Notes under the pieces: generated by a model
The model's input: the letters and a program-made list of their open reading frames with translations, nothing else
Told to the model about the DNA's origin: nothing
The model's database searches: none
Source: JAWXCB01 sp034440455
GTDB lineage: Bacteria; Bacteroidota; Bacteroidia; Chitinophagales; CAIOSU01
Assembly (NCBI GenBank): GCA_034440455.1
Contig: JAWXCB010000054.1
Location: forward strand, 62,001-126,000
Length of the DNA: 64,000 bases
Direction: 5' to 3'
Shown here: one piece after another, positions 23,716 through 33,200 of the stretch
Layout of the letters: each line of letters opens with the position of its first letter
How positions within the stretch are numbered: position 1 is the stretch's first letter
Made by a program: the position numbers and the translations under genes

Positions 23716-25794
23716 ATGGACAACACAGAAAATAAAGACGAGAAAGCTCCCGAACCGAAGAAAGAGAAAAAGCCTGTTTCAAAACTGCTTCCCAAAACGC
23801 CCAAGTTCAGTTACTACTGGATTTATGCTGTGATAGCCGTGCTCTTGCTTGCTTTCCAATTTTTCAGCTTCCGCAGCACCATTGAAACCATTGACTTTCG
23901 GAAGTTTCAGGAGGAAATTCTGAAAAGTCATGATGCCGAAAAACTTGTTCTGGTGAATGGCGAAGTGGTGGAAGTGTATATTAAGGAAGACCGCCTGAAG
24001 AACGAGAAATACAAAGACATAAAAGATAACGCATGGGGCGGCATCAATAAAGGTCCCCACTACCAATTCAAAATCAGTTCACCGACTTATTTCGAGCAGC
24101 AGATGGATGCTGCGCAAAAAAGTTTTAAGCCTGATGAAATTGTGCCGCTTGACTACATCAAAAGATATGATTGGTCGAAAGACATTATCGGTTGGCTGAT
24201 TCCGCTTGCTTTGCTGATTGGCGTTTGGATATTCATTATGCGCAGAGTGAGCGGTGGCGCGGGCGGTCCGGGCGGACAAATTTTCAATATCGGAAAATCG
24301 AAAGCGCTGCTGGTGGATGAAAATGCAAAAATCACCATCACATTCAAAGATGTGGCGGGCTTGGATGAAGCAAAAGAAGAAGTGATGGAAGTGGTGGATT
24401 TCCTGAAAAATCCGCAGCGCTACACTGCGTTGGGTGGAAAAATTCCCAAAGGCGTAATTCTTTTCGGACCTCCGGGAACAGGAAAAACATTGATGGCGAA
24501 AGCTGTTGCAGGTGAAGCGAAAGTGCCGTTCTTCTCAATCTCAGGTTCTGATTTTGTGGAAATGTTTGTAGGCGTGGGCGCCTCGCGTGTGCGCGATTTG
24601 TTCAAGCAGGCGAAAGAAAAAGCGCCTTGCATCGTCTTCATTGATGAAATTGATGCAGTGGGCAGAACGCGCGGCAGAAGCGTGATGCAGGGAAATGATG
24701 AGCGCGAAAATACGCTCAATCAACTGCTTGTTGAAATGGACGGTTTTGGTACTGATGCCGGTGTGATTATTATGGCGGCAACCAACCGCCCTGATGTGCT
24801 TGACTCTGCGTTGATGCGTCCGGGAAGATTTGACCGTATTATTTCAATTGATAGACCTGACCTCGTTGGCAGAGAACAAATTTTCAAAGTGCATCTGAAG
24901 CCTATCAAGATTGGTCCCGATGTGGATGCCAAGCGTCTCTCTACGATGACGCCCGGTTTTGCAGGCGCAGAGATTGCAAACGTCTGCAATGAAGCTGCGT
25001 TGATTGCTGCGCGAAGAAATAAAAAAGCGGTTGATATGCACGACTTCAATGATGCCATTGACCGCGTGATTGGAGGCTTGGAAAAAAAGAATAAAATCAT
25101 TTCTCCCGAAGAGAAGAAAGTTGTCGCATATCACGAAGCAGGTCACGCAGTGTGTGGATGGTTCCTTGAATATGCCGACCCGTTGGTGAAAGTTTCTATT
25201 ATTCCGAGAGGCGTGGCTGCGCTGGGCTTTGCGCAATACTTGCCGAAAGAACAATATCTCTATTCCACCGAACAGTTAATTGATAGAATCTGCATGGCGC
25301 TGGGCGGCAGGGCTGCTGAAGAATTAGTTTTCGGGCGCATCACCACAGGCGCGCAAAGCGATTTGGAGACAATCACGAAAATGGCGTACTCGATGGTTGC
25401 TATTTATGGCATGAATAAAAAAATCGGGAATGTTTCTTATTACGACCCGAACAGCGACTATAGTTTTAGCAAGCCTTACTCCGAAGACACTGCGAAGATT
25501 ATTGACGAAGAAGTGAAAAAGCTGATTGAAGAATGTCATCAGCGCACGTTAGGACTGTTGCGGGAGAAAAAGAATGAGTTGGAAATTCTTGCGCAGGAAT
25601 TGTTGAAGAAGGAAATCCTTTACAAAGCTGACCTTGAACGGCTTATTGGCAAAAGACCGTATGAGCCGAAGCATGTGTATGATGAAGAAGCGATAGAAGC
25701 AACATCGGCTACTCCCGAAAATACTTCTACAGCGCAGGCGCTAACTCAACCGCCTTCTCAGCAACAGTCGGTGAGTGAAACAGGCGTCTCTTAG
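23716..25794 (+). CDS. ftsH: ATP-dependent zinc metalloprotease FtsH
   Basis: 692 aa from ATG at 23716; the frame extends 13 codons into rsfS, but this ATG is the sensible start. Two membrane helices (about 33-53 and 155-175) flank a periplasmic domain. The AAA ATPase has Walker A GPPGTGKT at 251-258, Walker B CIVFIDEIDAVG, and SRH ATNRPDVLDSALMRPGRFDR. The zinc protease motif is HEAGH at 473-477. It degrades misfolded and regulatory membrane proteins. The C-terminal tail is Ser/Thr/Gln-rich. Confidence 0.98.
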   Translation: MDNTENKDEKAPEPKKEKKPVSKLLPKTPKFSYYWIYAVIAVLLLAFQFFSFRSTIETIDFRKFQEEILKSHDAEKLVLVNGEVVEVYIKEDRLKNEKYKDIKDNAWGGINKGPHYQFKISSPTYFEQQMDAAQKSFKPDEIVPLDYIKRYDWSKDIIGWLIPLALLIGVWIFIMRRVSGGAGGPGGQIFNIGKSKALLVDENAKITITFKDVAGLDEAKEEVMEVVDFLKNPQRYTALGGKIPKGVILFGPPGTGKTLMAKAVAGEAKVPFFSISGSDFVEMFVGVGASRVRDLFKQAKEKAPCIVFIDEIDAVGRTRGRSVMQGNDERENTLNQLLVEMDGFGTDAGVIIMAATNRPDVLDSALMRPGRFDRIISIDRPDLVGREQIFKVHLKPIKIGPDVDAKRLSTMTPGFAGAEIANVCNEAALIAARRNKKAVDMHDFNDAIDRVIGGLEKKNKIISPEEKKVVAYHEAGHAVCGWFLEYADPLVKVSIIPRGVAALGFAQYLPKEQYLYSTEQLIDRICMALGGRAAEELVFGRITTGAQSDLETITKMAYSMVAIYGMNKKIGNVSYYDPNSDYSFSKPYSEDTAKIIDEEVKKLIEECHQRTLGLLREKKNELEILAQELLKKEILYKADLERLIGKRPYEPKHVYDEEAIEATSATPENTSTAQALTQPPSQQQSVSETGVS

Positions 25795-25861
25795 CGTTTT
25801 GTAATTTCGCTTTCGACATTGTGATTCGCCTGAGGCGGAGAAGCAATTCCTCTTCAATTCT

Positions 25862-26611
25862 GTGAGCAGCAAAAAAGTCTATTTCATTTCTGACGCGCAC
25901 CTCGGCACTCCTAATCACAAGGAAAGTCTTGTCCGCGAAAAGCTGCTCGTACAGTTGCTTGATACAATTAAAACGCAGGCGGAAGAAATTTACATCGTTG
26001 GTGATTTGTTTGATTTCTGGTTTGAATACAACAAGGTAATTCCGAAAGGCTTCACGCGCATTCTCGGCAAACTTGCGGAGCTTTCAGATGCCGGTATTTT
26101 GATTCACTTTTTCACAGGAAATCACGATGTGTGGATGCGAGATTATTTTGAAAAAGAGTTGGGCATTCCCATCTATCATGATGCGGTGGTGAAAAATCTG
26201 AAAGGAAAAAAATTCTATATCGCACATGGCGATGGCTTAGGTCCGGGCGACCACGGGTATAAGTTTCTGAAAAAGATTTTCAGGAACAGATTTTGCCAGT
26301 TCTTGTTTCGCTGGCTGCATCCCGATATTGGAATTTGGATTGCAGATTTTTGGTCGAAGCGCAGCCGCTATGTTTCACAAGGCGGGGAAGTGGAACAGTG
26401 GAAAGGAGATGATAAAGAATGGCTTATGATTCATTCACGCAAAATGCTGGAGCAAGAGCACTTTGATTTTTTCATTTACGGACACCGCCATTTTCCGAAG
26501 GAACTCTTGCTGAATGAAACCAGTCGTTTTATTAATTTGGGAGATTGGATGACCTGGTTCACATATGCCGAATTTGACGGAGAGAAATTTGAAATAAAGA
26601 AATTTAAATAG
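25862..26611 (+). CDS. lpxH: UDP-2,3-diacylglucosamine diphosphatase
   Basis: 249 aa, starting at GTG 25862 directly before the first motif. This calcineurin-like phosphoesterase cleaves UDP-2,3-diacylglucosamine to lipid X in lipid A synthesis, at the inner membrane. The metal-binding motifs are all present in order: SDAHLG, GDLFDFW, GNHDVW, HGDGLGPGD and YGHRHFP. It follows ftsH after 67 nt and precedes an unknown secreted protein by 4 nt. Confidence 0.93.
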   Translation: MSSKKVYFISDAHLGTPNHKESLVREKLLVQLLDTIKTQAEEIYIVGDLFDFWFEYNKVIPKGFTRILGKLAELSDAGILIHFFTGNHDVWMRDYFEKELGIPIYHDAVVKNLKGKKFYIAHGDGLGPGDHGYKFLKKIFRNRFCQFLFRWLHPDIGIWIADFWSKRSRYVSQGGEVEQWKGDDKEWLMIHSRKMLEQEHFDFFIYGHRHFPKELLLNETSRFINLGDWMTWFTYAEFDGEKFEIKKFK

Positions 26612-26615
26612 AGTA

Positions 26616-27455
26616 ATGGTTGCGAGTTACGGATTACGAGTTAGGGGTTTCAAATTGAAAAGCGCAGGGAGCTTGCTGTTTCTACTTTTTTTATTTTTTC
26701 CTGCGTTGCTCCCCGCGCAGACAAATGACTATCAGCTTTTGAAAACCATTCCTATTGAGGCAACACTGCTCACTTCCGACAGGCTTGGCTATGGATATGC
26801 AGTGAACCAAAAGCAAGAGTTGCTGCGTATCAACAAAAAAGGTGAAGTAGTATTCAAGTTTAACAACAACGCGCTCGGAACAATTACATCGGTTGACGCG
26901 AACAACGCGCTGAGAATTCTTGTGTATTACGCAGATTACTCCACCATCATCACCCTGGATAATACGCTTTCACAAACGGGGAGAATCAACCTGCTGGAAC
27001 TTGGCAGCAATCAAGTGAGCGCGGCTTGTGTCGCCCTTGATAACAACATCTGGATTTATGACGCAGTGCTTTATCGTTTGCGTAAGATTGACGCGAATAT
27101 GAATGTACTCATGCAAAGCGAAGATTTGAACGCGCTTATCGGGCAATCAGTGCGCGCAAACTTTCTGATGGAGAAAGACAATTTCCTTTATGTGAATGAC
27201 CCTGCGTTGGGAATCCTCGTGTTTGATATCTATGGCACATACATCAAAACCCTTCCGCTCACGGGGCTGAATCAATTTCAAAAAATACAAGACCGCCTGT
27301 TATTTTTTAAGGAGGGGAAATTGTTTTCCTATCACCTGCTCACGTTCAATTTTGAAGAAATATTATTGCCTGTAACCGATTGCGTAAATGCGGCAATCGA
27401 AAAAGACAGATTGTTTGTGTTGCAGAAAAATCAATTAGAAGTCTATTCGTACTAA
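26616..27455 (+). CDS. Secreted protein of unknown function
   Basis: 279 aa if read from ATG at 26616, but its first dozen codons consist of a repetitive GAGTTACG-type sequence. A TTG at 26655 would give a neater signal peptide (KSAGSLLFLLFLFFPALLPAQ), so the true start is unsure. The mature protein has repeated short strands (RLGYGYAVNQKQELLRINKKGEVVFKFN, NNIWIYDAVLYRLRKIDANMN) that suggest a beta-propeller. There is no T9SS domain and no catalytic motif. It is likely cotranscribed with lpxH (4-nt gap). Confidence 0.7.
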   Translation: MVASYGLRVRGFKLKSAGSLLFLLFLFFPALLPAQTNDYQLLKTIPIEATLLTSDRLGYGYAVNQKQELLRINKKGEVVFKFNNNALGTITSVDANNALRILVYYADYSTIITLDNTLSQTGRINLLELGSNQVSAACVALDNNIWIYDAVLYRLRKIDANMNVLMQSEDLNALIGQSVRANFLMEKDNFLYVNDPALGILVFDIYGTYIKTLPLTGLNQFQKIQDRLLFFKEGKLFSYHLLTFNFEEILLPVTDCVNAAIEKDRLFVLQKNQLEVYSY

Positions 27456-27458
27456 TCA

Positions 27459-27525
27459 GTTTGAAGTTTGAGGTTTCAAGTTGCCATTCAACAAAACTTT
27501 AAACCTTAAACGTTAAACCCCAAAC
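27459..27525. repeat. Degenerate GTTTGAGGTTT / AAACCCCAAAC inverted repeats before prfA
   Basis: GTTTGAAGTTTGAGGTTT on the left and AAACGTTAAACCCCAAAC on the right are imperfect inverted repeats made of short tandem units. They fill the gap between the unknown secreted protein and prfA. This is low-complexity intergenic sequence typical of the phylum; no function is assigned. Confidence 0.5.
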
Positions 27526-27531
27526 TAAAAT

Positions 27532-28605
27532 ATGCTTGACAAACTCCGCCATATAAAAGAACGCTGGGAATCAATCGCCCAGCAGATGACTGACCCGCAG
27601 ATTATCTCGGATGTTTCGCGCTATTCCAAGTTGAGCAAAGAGTATAAAGACTTACAAAAAATCGTGCGCGTTTACGAAGAATACAAAAACCTGATGAGCA
27701 ACATTGAACATAGCAAAGCAATGCTTGACAATGAAAAAGATGAAGAGTTACGCCAAATGGCAAAAGCGGATTTAGAAGAGATAACCCCGAAACAGGCAAT
27801 TTTTGAAGAAGAAATTAAAAAACTGCTTGTACCAAAAGACCCCGAAGATGAAAAGAACGCCATGCTTGAAATCCGCGCTGGCACAGGCGGTGATGAGGCA
27901 AGCATTTTTGCGGGCGACCTGTTCAGAATGTACATGCGTTTCATTGAGGCGAAAGGCTGGCAACTTGCTGTGGTGAGCGAGAGCGCAGGCACGATGGGCG
28001 GCTATAAAGAAATCATTGCGGAAGTTACCGGTGAAGGTGTTTATGGCGTGTTGAAATATGAATCAGGTGTGCATCGTGTGCAGCGCGTTCCGGCAACAGA
28101 AGCGCAGGGCAGAGTGCATACTTCGGCAGCATCCGTTGCCGTGTTGCCCGAGGCTGATGAAGTGGATGTAGAGGTAAATGAAAAAGATATTAAGCGCGAC
28201 ACGTATCGCGCATCGGGTGCGGGCGGACAGCACGTAAACAAAACAGAATCAGCCGTGCGGCTCACGCACCTGCCGACAGGTATCGTAGTTGCATGTCAGC
28301 AGGAACGCTCGCAAATGAAAAATCATGACCTCGCGATGAAGCTGCTGCGCACAAAAATTTATGAGATGCGCCTGAGAGAACATCTCGCAGTGATTTCGGA
28401 AAAAAGAAAAACGATGGTTTCAACGGGCGACCGCTCTGCAAAAATTCGCACGTACAATTTTCCGCAAAGCCGTGTTACTGACCATCGCATCGGGTTAACG
28501 CTTTACAATCTGCCTGCGGTGATTAACGGAGGTATCGAAGATTTGATTTCCGCTTTGCAAGTTGCTGAAAATGCAGAAAGGTTGAAAGCGGGAAATTTGA
28601 TTTAA
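27532..28605 (+). CDS. prfA: Peptide chain release factor 1
   Basis: 357 aa. RF1 ends translation at UAA and UAG. Seen: the N-terminal coiled coil, the LEIRAGTGGDEASIFAGDL domain, the stop-codon-recognition region (VHRVQRVPATEAQGRVHTSAASVAVLP, containing the PxT tripeptide as PAT), and the catalytic GGQ at 231-233 (SGAGGQHVNKT). The C-terminus has the usual RVTDHRIGLT. A strong hairpin terminator follows 43 nt downstream. Confidence 0.98.
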   Translation: MLDKLRHIKERWESIAQQMTDPQIISDVSRYSKLSKEYKDLQKIVRVYEEYKNLMSNIEHSKAMLDNEKDEELRQMAKADLEEITPKQAIFEEEIKKLLVPKDPEDEKNAMLEIRAGTGGDEASIFAGDLFRMYMRFIEAKGWQLAVVSESAGTMGGYKEIIAEVTGEGVYGVLKYESGVHRVQRVPATEAQGRVHTSAASVAVLPEADEVDVEVNEKDIKRDTYRASGAGGQHVNKTESAVRLTHLPTGIVVACQQERSQMKNHDLAMKLLRTKIYEMRLREHLAVISEKRKTMVSTGDRSAKIRTYNFPQSRVTDHRIGLTLYNLPAVINGGIEDLISALQVAENAERLKAGNLI

Positions 28606-28647
28606 AAAAGACTGCGGACGGAATTTTCACCATCGCCCTAAAACACC

Positions 28648-28671
28648 AAAGCCTCCCGTGGGGGAGGCTTT
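28648..28671. terminator. Hairpin terminator between prfA and the FN3-like gene
   Basis: AAAGCCTCCC (28648-28657), loop GTGG, GGGAGGCTTT (28662-28671): a perfect 10-bp stem. Flanking A- and T-rich ends on both sides let it serve prfA and the convergent gene at 28700-29341. Confidence 0.8.
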
Positions 28672-28699
28672 GACGCTTAAGAAAAAATATCAATGGCTC

Positions 28700-29341
28700 T
28701 TACATGCCTGCCATCACCGTGCAGTAGTCGCTCGCTGCGCCCTTGCCTACAGGACCGAGCGCATACACGCGCACTGAGATTAACTGCCCTGCATTCAGGT
28801 TTTCAAACCTGTGCTTCACGCGCGTGGTGAGCGTTTCCGTCCACACGGAAGTTTCGCTTGGCAGCCCGTCAGTTTTCAAAACCAGATACATGTGTGCGCC
28901 ATGAACTGAGTCAAACTCAATTTCACAAGCCCCACTCAGTGACTTGCCACGCACATTGCCGGGCGCTGGCAACGGACCCACATTGGCACCCGGCTCAGCC
29001 ACAAAAAAGTTGGCAGAACGGATTTTCGCAACAGCTTCTTCTTTTGAAGCGCTGCTCTGAATCGCAGTGTAATTACAGTAAGCCGCGAGCTGCTGAATCA
29101 TAGCATACAGGGTACTTTTTGCCAAATCCCTGCTCGGCTTCACGGTTAAATTACCTTGCTTCACTGCGGCTGCCATGGTTTTTAAATCCGTCACTTGCGC
29201 TTCCAATTCCAGCACCGTAGGCTGCGGTGACGGGAAGTGCGGATTGTTTTTAACGGCATTCACAATGGCTTCCATCGAAAGAATAAAATTTGCGATAGAA
29301 AGCTTCTGATAAACTGAGAGAACAATTCTAATTAACTGCAT
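28700..29341 (-). CDS. Small FN3-like hypothetical protein
   Basis: 213 aa, without a signal peptide. Residues 1-110 are mainly helical (VLELEAQVTDLKTMAAAVKQGNLTVKPSRDLAKSTLYAMIQQLAAYCNYTA is one long region), and residues about 125-213 form a fibronectin-III-like beta domain (GACEIEFDSVHGAHMYLVLKTD, HRFENLNAGQLISVRVYALGPVG). The gene has a strong Shine-Dalgarno sequence, AGGAGG, 5 nt before ATG; such sites are rare in this phylum. Function unknown. It stands alone, bounded by a terminator and a repeat-rich non-coding stretch. Confidence 0.7.
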   Translation of the reverse strand: MQLIRIVLSVYQKLSIANFILSMEAIVNAVKNNPHFPSPQPTVLELEAQVTDLKTMAAAVKQGNLTVKPSRDLAKSTLYAMIQQLAAYCNYTAIQSSASKEEAVAKIRSANFFVAEPGANVGPLPAPGNVRGKSLSGACEIEFDSVHGAHMYLVLKTDGLPSETSVWTETLTTRVKHRFENLNAGQLISVRVYALGPVGKGAASDYCTVMAGM

Positions 29342-29553
29342 AAATCCTCCTTTTTTTTTAGGTTATGAAATGATTTTTGTTCTTTACGTTAAACATGGTT
29401 AATTGTTTAGGCAAAGTTTTAAAATCAGCGTATTTATTTGAAAATACGTAAAATACCGTAGCGGAACCCAAAAAATATAAGTGTTTTAACGTAGGTAGTT
29501 TTACGTAATCAAATTTTAAAAAGGGCGCTAAACAGGTTGATAGCCCTTTTAGA

Positions 29554-29678
29554 GAAAGGGAGAAGCGCTTCGGAAAAACAGAACGGCACTTGGGAGAAAC
29601 GGATGAACGATTCGGAGGGACGGATAAGGGCTTCGAAATAATGGATAAGCGTTTATCAGAAACGGATAGACTTTCCGG
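29554..29678 (+). repeat. Six degenerate 21-bp tandem units
   Basis: Units of exactly 21 bp begin at 29554, 29575, 29596, 29617, 29638 and 29659 (consensus around GAAACGGATGAACGATTCGGA). Read in one frame they give heptads EREKRFG, KTERHLG, ETDERFG, GTDKGFE, IMDKRLS and ETDRLSG. This resembles the ETDRRF-type coiled-coil repeats of known bacterial proteins. The frame is open from 29509 but has no ATG, so it is best seen as a gene remnant or a repeat array. Confidence 0.6.
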
Positions 29679-29903
29679 AGGCACACCTCTTGGCGAGGGC
29701 GTTAGTCCTTGTCGCTGTGGAGTTACGCACGGGCATTCATCCGTTCCTCCCTATGGCTTCATCGTTCCGCTGCATCGTTTTAGAGGCACGGATTAGCCTG
29801 CGGGGGAAAGGGAGCAGCCCTTATCAGAAACGGTGGAGCGCATTATTGTTCCTGAATGCGAAAGGAAACGCTCTTTATATAGAAGGGAGCTTTGAAAAAC
29901 TAC

Positions 29904-30012
29904 CGTCATTGCGAGTGAGGCTTTGCGAACGAAGCAATCCCCTGATAGACTTTCAGAAGGGGATTGCTTCGGGAATAGCCTGTACACAAGCTAAAATTCC
30001 CTCGCAATGACG
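29904..30012. repeat. 109-bp palindromic element with CGTCATTGCGAG ends
   Basis: The outer ends CGTCATTGCGAG (29904-29915) and CTCGCAATGACG (30001-30012) are perfect 12-bp inverted repeats. The inner pair GAAGCAATCCCC (29931-29942) and GGGGATTGCTTC (29959-29970) is also perfect. There is no ORF. Sequences with GTCATTGCGAG...GAAGCAATCC are widespread dispersed palindromes in bacteria, so this is probably a MITE-like or REP-like element. Confidence 0.75.
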
Positions 30013-30141
30013 CTTAATTTTAGTTTTTAAAAGAACTATAGAAATAGATGTGTGGAGGCAAAAGTGAAAAAAGAATAGACTTCTTCGGAAAATGCTCTTC
30101 TCTTTTAGAGGAAGCCTGTTTTGCTTCTGATGCAATTTGAA

Positions 30142-30176
30142 CACCCCTCTCCATTTGGAGAGTGTGCGGGTGAGGC
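30142..30176 (-). repeat. GC-rich palindromic repeat, copy A (solitary)
   Basis: On the minus strand it reads CCTCACCCGCA followed by the hairpin CTCTCC-AAAT-GGAGAG and GGTGT. The layout is the same as the ends of the ileS insert: a C-rich arm, then a CCCTCTCC/GGAGAGGG-type hairpin. It lies 90 bp before the restriction-modification gene. Confidence 0.6.
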
Positions 30177-30262
30177 GGTCTGAAAGAGTGCGCCTGCGGG
30201 CAGCAGGCGATTTTCCGAAGAGGGAAAATAAACAGAGCCTCAAATAATCTTATTTTTATTGC

Positions 30263-33200
30263 ATGGATACTTCTTTCGAATCTGCCTTTAAAAAAGTAAA
30301 AGTGCTTGTTGAAGATTTTCAAAAGCACAGTGCGCGCTATCTGCGCACCGACTATAAGGAGCAGGAAGTGCGCGATGATTTTATCAATCCTTTTTTTGAT
30401 GCGCTTGGATGGGATGTGAGCCACCGCGAACAGCGCGACCCGTTTCATCAGGAAGTGAAAGTGGAGAAATCAGAACGCGAAGGCAGAGTGGATTATGCCT
30501 TTCGCAAAGCCCCCGATTTTAAAAACCCTGTCTTTTTTGTAGAAGCGAAAAAGCCTTCCGTTGATATTAAAAACGAATTGCATTATCTGCAAACAATCAA
30601 ATACGCATGGAATGCAGGGTTGCCTGTTTCCATTCTTACTGACTTTCAGCAGTTGCATATTCTCGACACGCGCAACAAAGCAAAGGCAAACGATGGCTCT
30701 GCTTTCACGGGCGACCACAAAGAATATCACTTCACCGATTATGCCAACGAAAAGAAGTTTGCCGAAATCTATTTCACCTTTAGCCGCGAGGCAATAGAAA
30801 AAGGAAACCTTGATGCCTATGTGCAGCAACTGCGCAAGCCCAAAGGCAAAGCCATTCAAACTGGTCTGTTCAAAGGCGCGTTTCGCCCTGTTGATGAAGA
30901 TTTTCTCGCTTACATTGACGACCTGCGCGAAGAACTCGCCAAGGCATTAAAGAAAAACAACGAAGACCTGCAAAGCGAAGCACTCACCGAAGCCACGCAG
31001 CGCATTATTGATCGCCTTGTGTTTATCCGCTTTCTTGAAGACAAAGAAATTCTTGAGGATTATCTCATTGATAAGTTTGGCGCAAAGGGAAACACCTGGA
31101 GCGATTTCATTTCCGCTTGCCTTTTGTTGAATACTCAATATAACGGAGTAGTGTTCAAGAAACATTTTATTGACGACCACCATTTTAAAGGTCCTGATGA
31201 AACGATGTTTCGCGACATCTGCCGCGACATCTGCCACCTCAACACCGATTATAATTTTCGCTACATCCCCATTCACATTCTCGGCAGCATCTACGAGCGG
31301 TTTCTTGGCAAGGTGGTGCATGCCACTGATAAGCGCGTAAAAATTGAAGAGAAGCCCGAAGTGCGCAAGGCGGGTGGTGTCTATTACACGCCTAAATATA
31401 TTGTAGAATACATCGTAGAAAACACGGTAGGCAAAATCATTGGCGGTTCTCCCTCCCCTTCGGGGAGGGTCGGGGTGGGGCTTACGCCCAAAGAAATCGC
31501 CAAACTGCGCTTTGCCGATATTGCCTGTGGCAGCGGCAGTTTTCTTATTTCGGTGTATGAACACCTGCTCGATTATCACACGCTTTATTACAACAAGTAC
31601 GAACATATTGTAGCCGCCCAAAAAGACGGCTGCCGCAAAGACGAAGAAGGCGTGTGGCAACTCAGCATTGAGCAGAAGCAAGACATCCTGCGCAATAATA
31701 TCTATGGCGTTGATATTGACGCGCAGGCTGTAGAGGTATCGCAGCTTTCGCTTTATCTAAAGATGCTCGAAAATGAAAACGTAGTAACGGTTGCCAAGCA
31801 CCTGCATAAAAAAGGGCGGCTCTTTGGCGCAGATAAAATATTGCCCGACCTCTCCGGCAATATCAAATGCGGCAACAGCCTTATCGGCTCTGATATATTA
31901 AGCGGGCAACTCTTTGCAGACGAAGAACTAAAAAAGCTAAACCCGTTTGATTACGCAACGGAGTTTAAAGACGTTTTTAAGAATGGCGGCTTTGATGCGA
32001 TTGTGGGAAATCCGCCTTATGTCCGTCAGGAATTAATTGAGGAGAGAACAAAGAAATATTTTAAACAGCGTTATCAGGTGTTTAACGCCAGCGCTGATTT
32101 GTATGTATATTTTTTTGAAAGAGCAACGAGTTTATTAAATCAAAAATCAGGCAGAGTAGGATATATTGCAAATAATAAATGGATGCGTGCAAATTATGGC
32201 AAGCCGCTCAGAATCTATTTGGAAAATGTAATTACTGACCTTATTGACTTTGGAGATTTACAAGTATTTCACGGAGCGATTACTTATCCGTGTATTGTGC
32301 TTGCAACTCCTAATCGAAAAGGAAAATTTTTAGTTACGAATGTAAAGACGCTTGATTTCGTTTCGTTGCAAGATTATGTAGATGAGCATGGCGAAGATTT
32401 TCCTATGAAATTATTGACATCTGAAGGATGGAATACCGCTAACTCTAAACATATTCTTTTAACAAAAAAAATGGCTAAAGAATCTGTGCCGCTTAAAGAG
32501 TTTGTAAATGGAAAAATTTATTATTGGCTTAAAACTGGTTTTAACGAGGCATTTGTTATTAATGAAGCCACTAAAAGCGGTTTAATAAAAGAAGATAGCC
32601 GCAGTGCCAAAATAATTAAGCCATTTTTAGCAGGAAGAGATGTGAAGAGGTATCAACAGCCGACAAATGGCAGGTATCTGATTTTTATACCTAAAGGGTT
32701 TACAAATTCTCAAGGTAATAAACCTAAAGATGCTTGGCATTGGTTAAAAAGTAATTATACAGCAGTAGCGAAACATCTTGCCAACTATGAAAAAACTGCA
32801 ACACAACGAGACGACCAAGGCGATTATTGGTGGGAGCTTCGCGCTTGTGATTATTATTCTGCCTTTGAACAACCCAAAATTATTATTCCCGCAATCGCCA
32901 AGGTTGCCTCTTATACTTATGATAATGAAGGCTTTTATTCAAATGACAAAACAAGTATCATCCCATCCAGCGATACTTTTCTTATTGGCATTATAAATTC
33001 CAAACCATGCGACTTCTTTTTAAAATCTATTGCTTCCACAAAACAAAATGGATACTTCGAATACAAGCCCATGTATTTATATCAATTGCCTATTCCTAAA
33101 TTAAATCTCTCTAATAAACCCGATAAACACCAACACGACCAGATCGTTTCCCTCGTTACCCAAATGCTCGACTCGAAGCAAAAACAGAGCGGAGCCAAAA

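Larger units (their letters stand above)
29342..30262. other. 0.9-kb non-coding, repeat-rich stretch before the restriction-modification gene
   Basis: No credible gene is present; the longest frames (29358-29684 minus, 29590-29796 plus) are shadows of repeats. From left to right it holds several ACGTA-containing sites upstream of the FN3-like gene (29388-29505), a 21-bp-periodic array (29554-29678), a 109-bp palindromic element (29904-30012), one copy of the palindromic repeat family found in ileS (30142-30176), and a CGCCTGC/GCAGGCG hairpin near 30191-30209. The density of repeats suggests an insertion hotspot beside the accessory genes. Confidence 0.7.

Noticed and set aside
29358..29684. 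108-aa frame on the minus strand rich in Ser/Pro/Lys
   Set aside because: It is the reverse reading of the 21-bp repeat array and of the upstream region of the FN3-like gene; periodicity alone keeps it open.
30947..31681. 244-aa open frame on the minus strand
   Set aside because: Antisense to the methyltransferase part of the restriction-modification gene; no protein motif.
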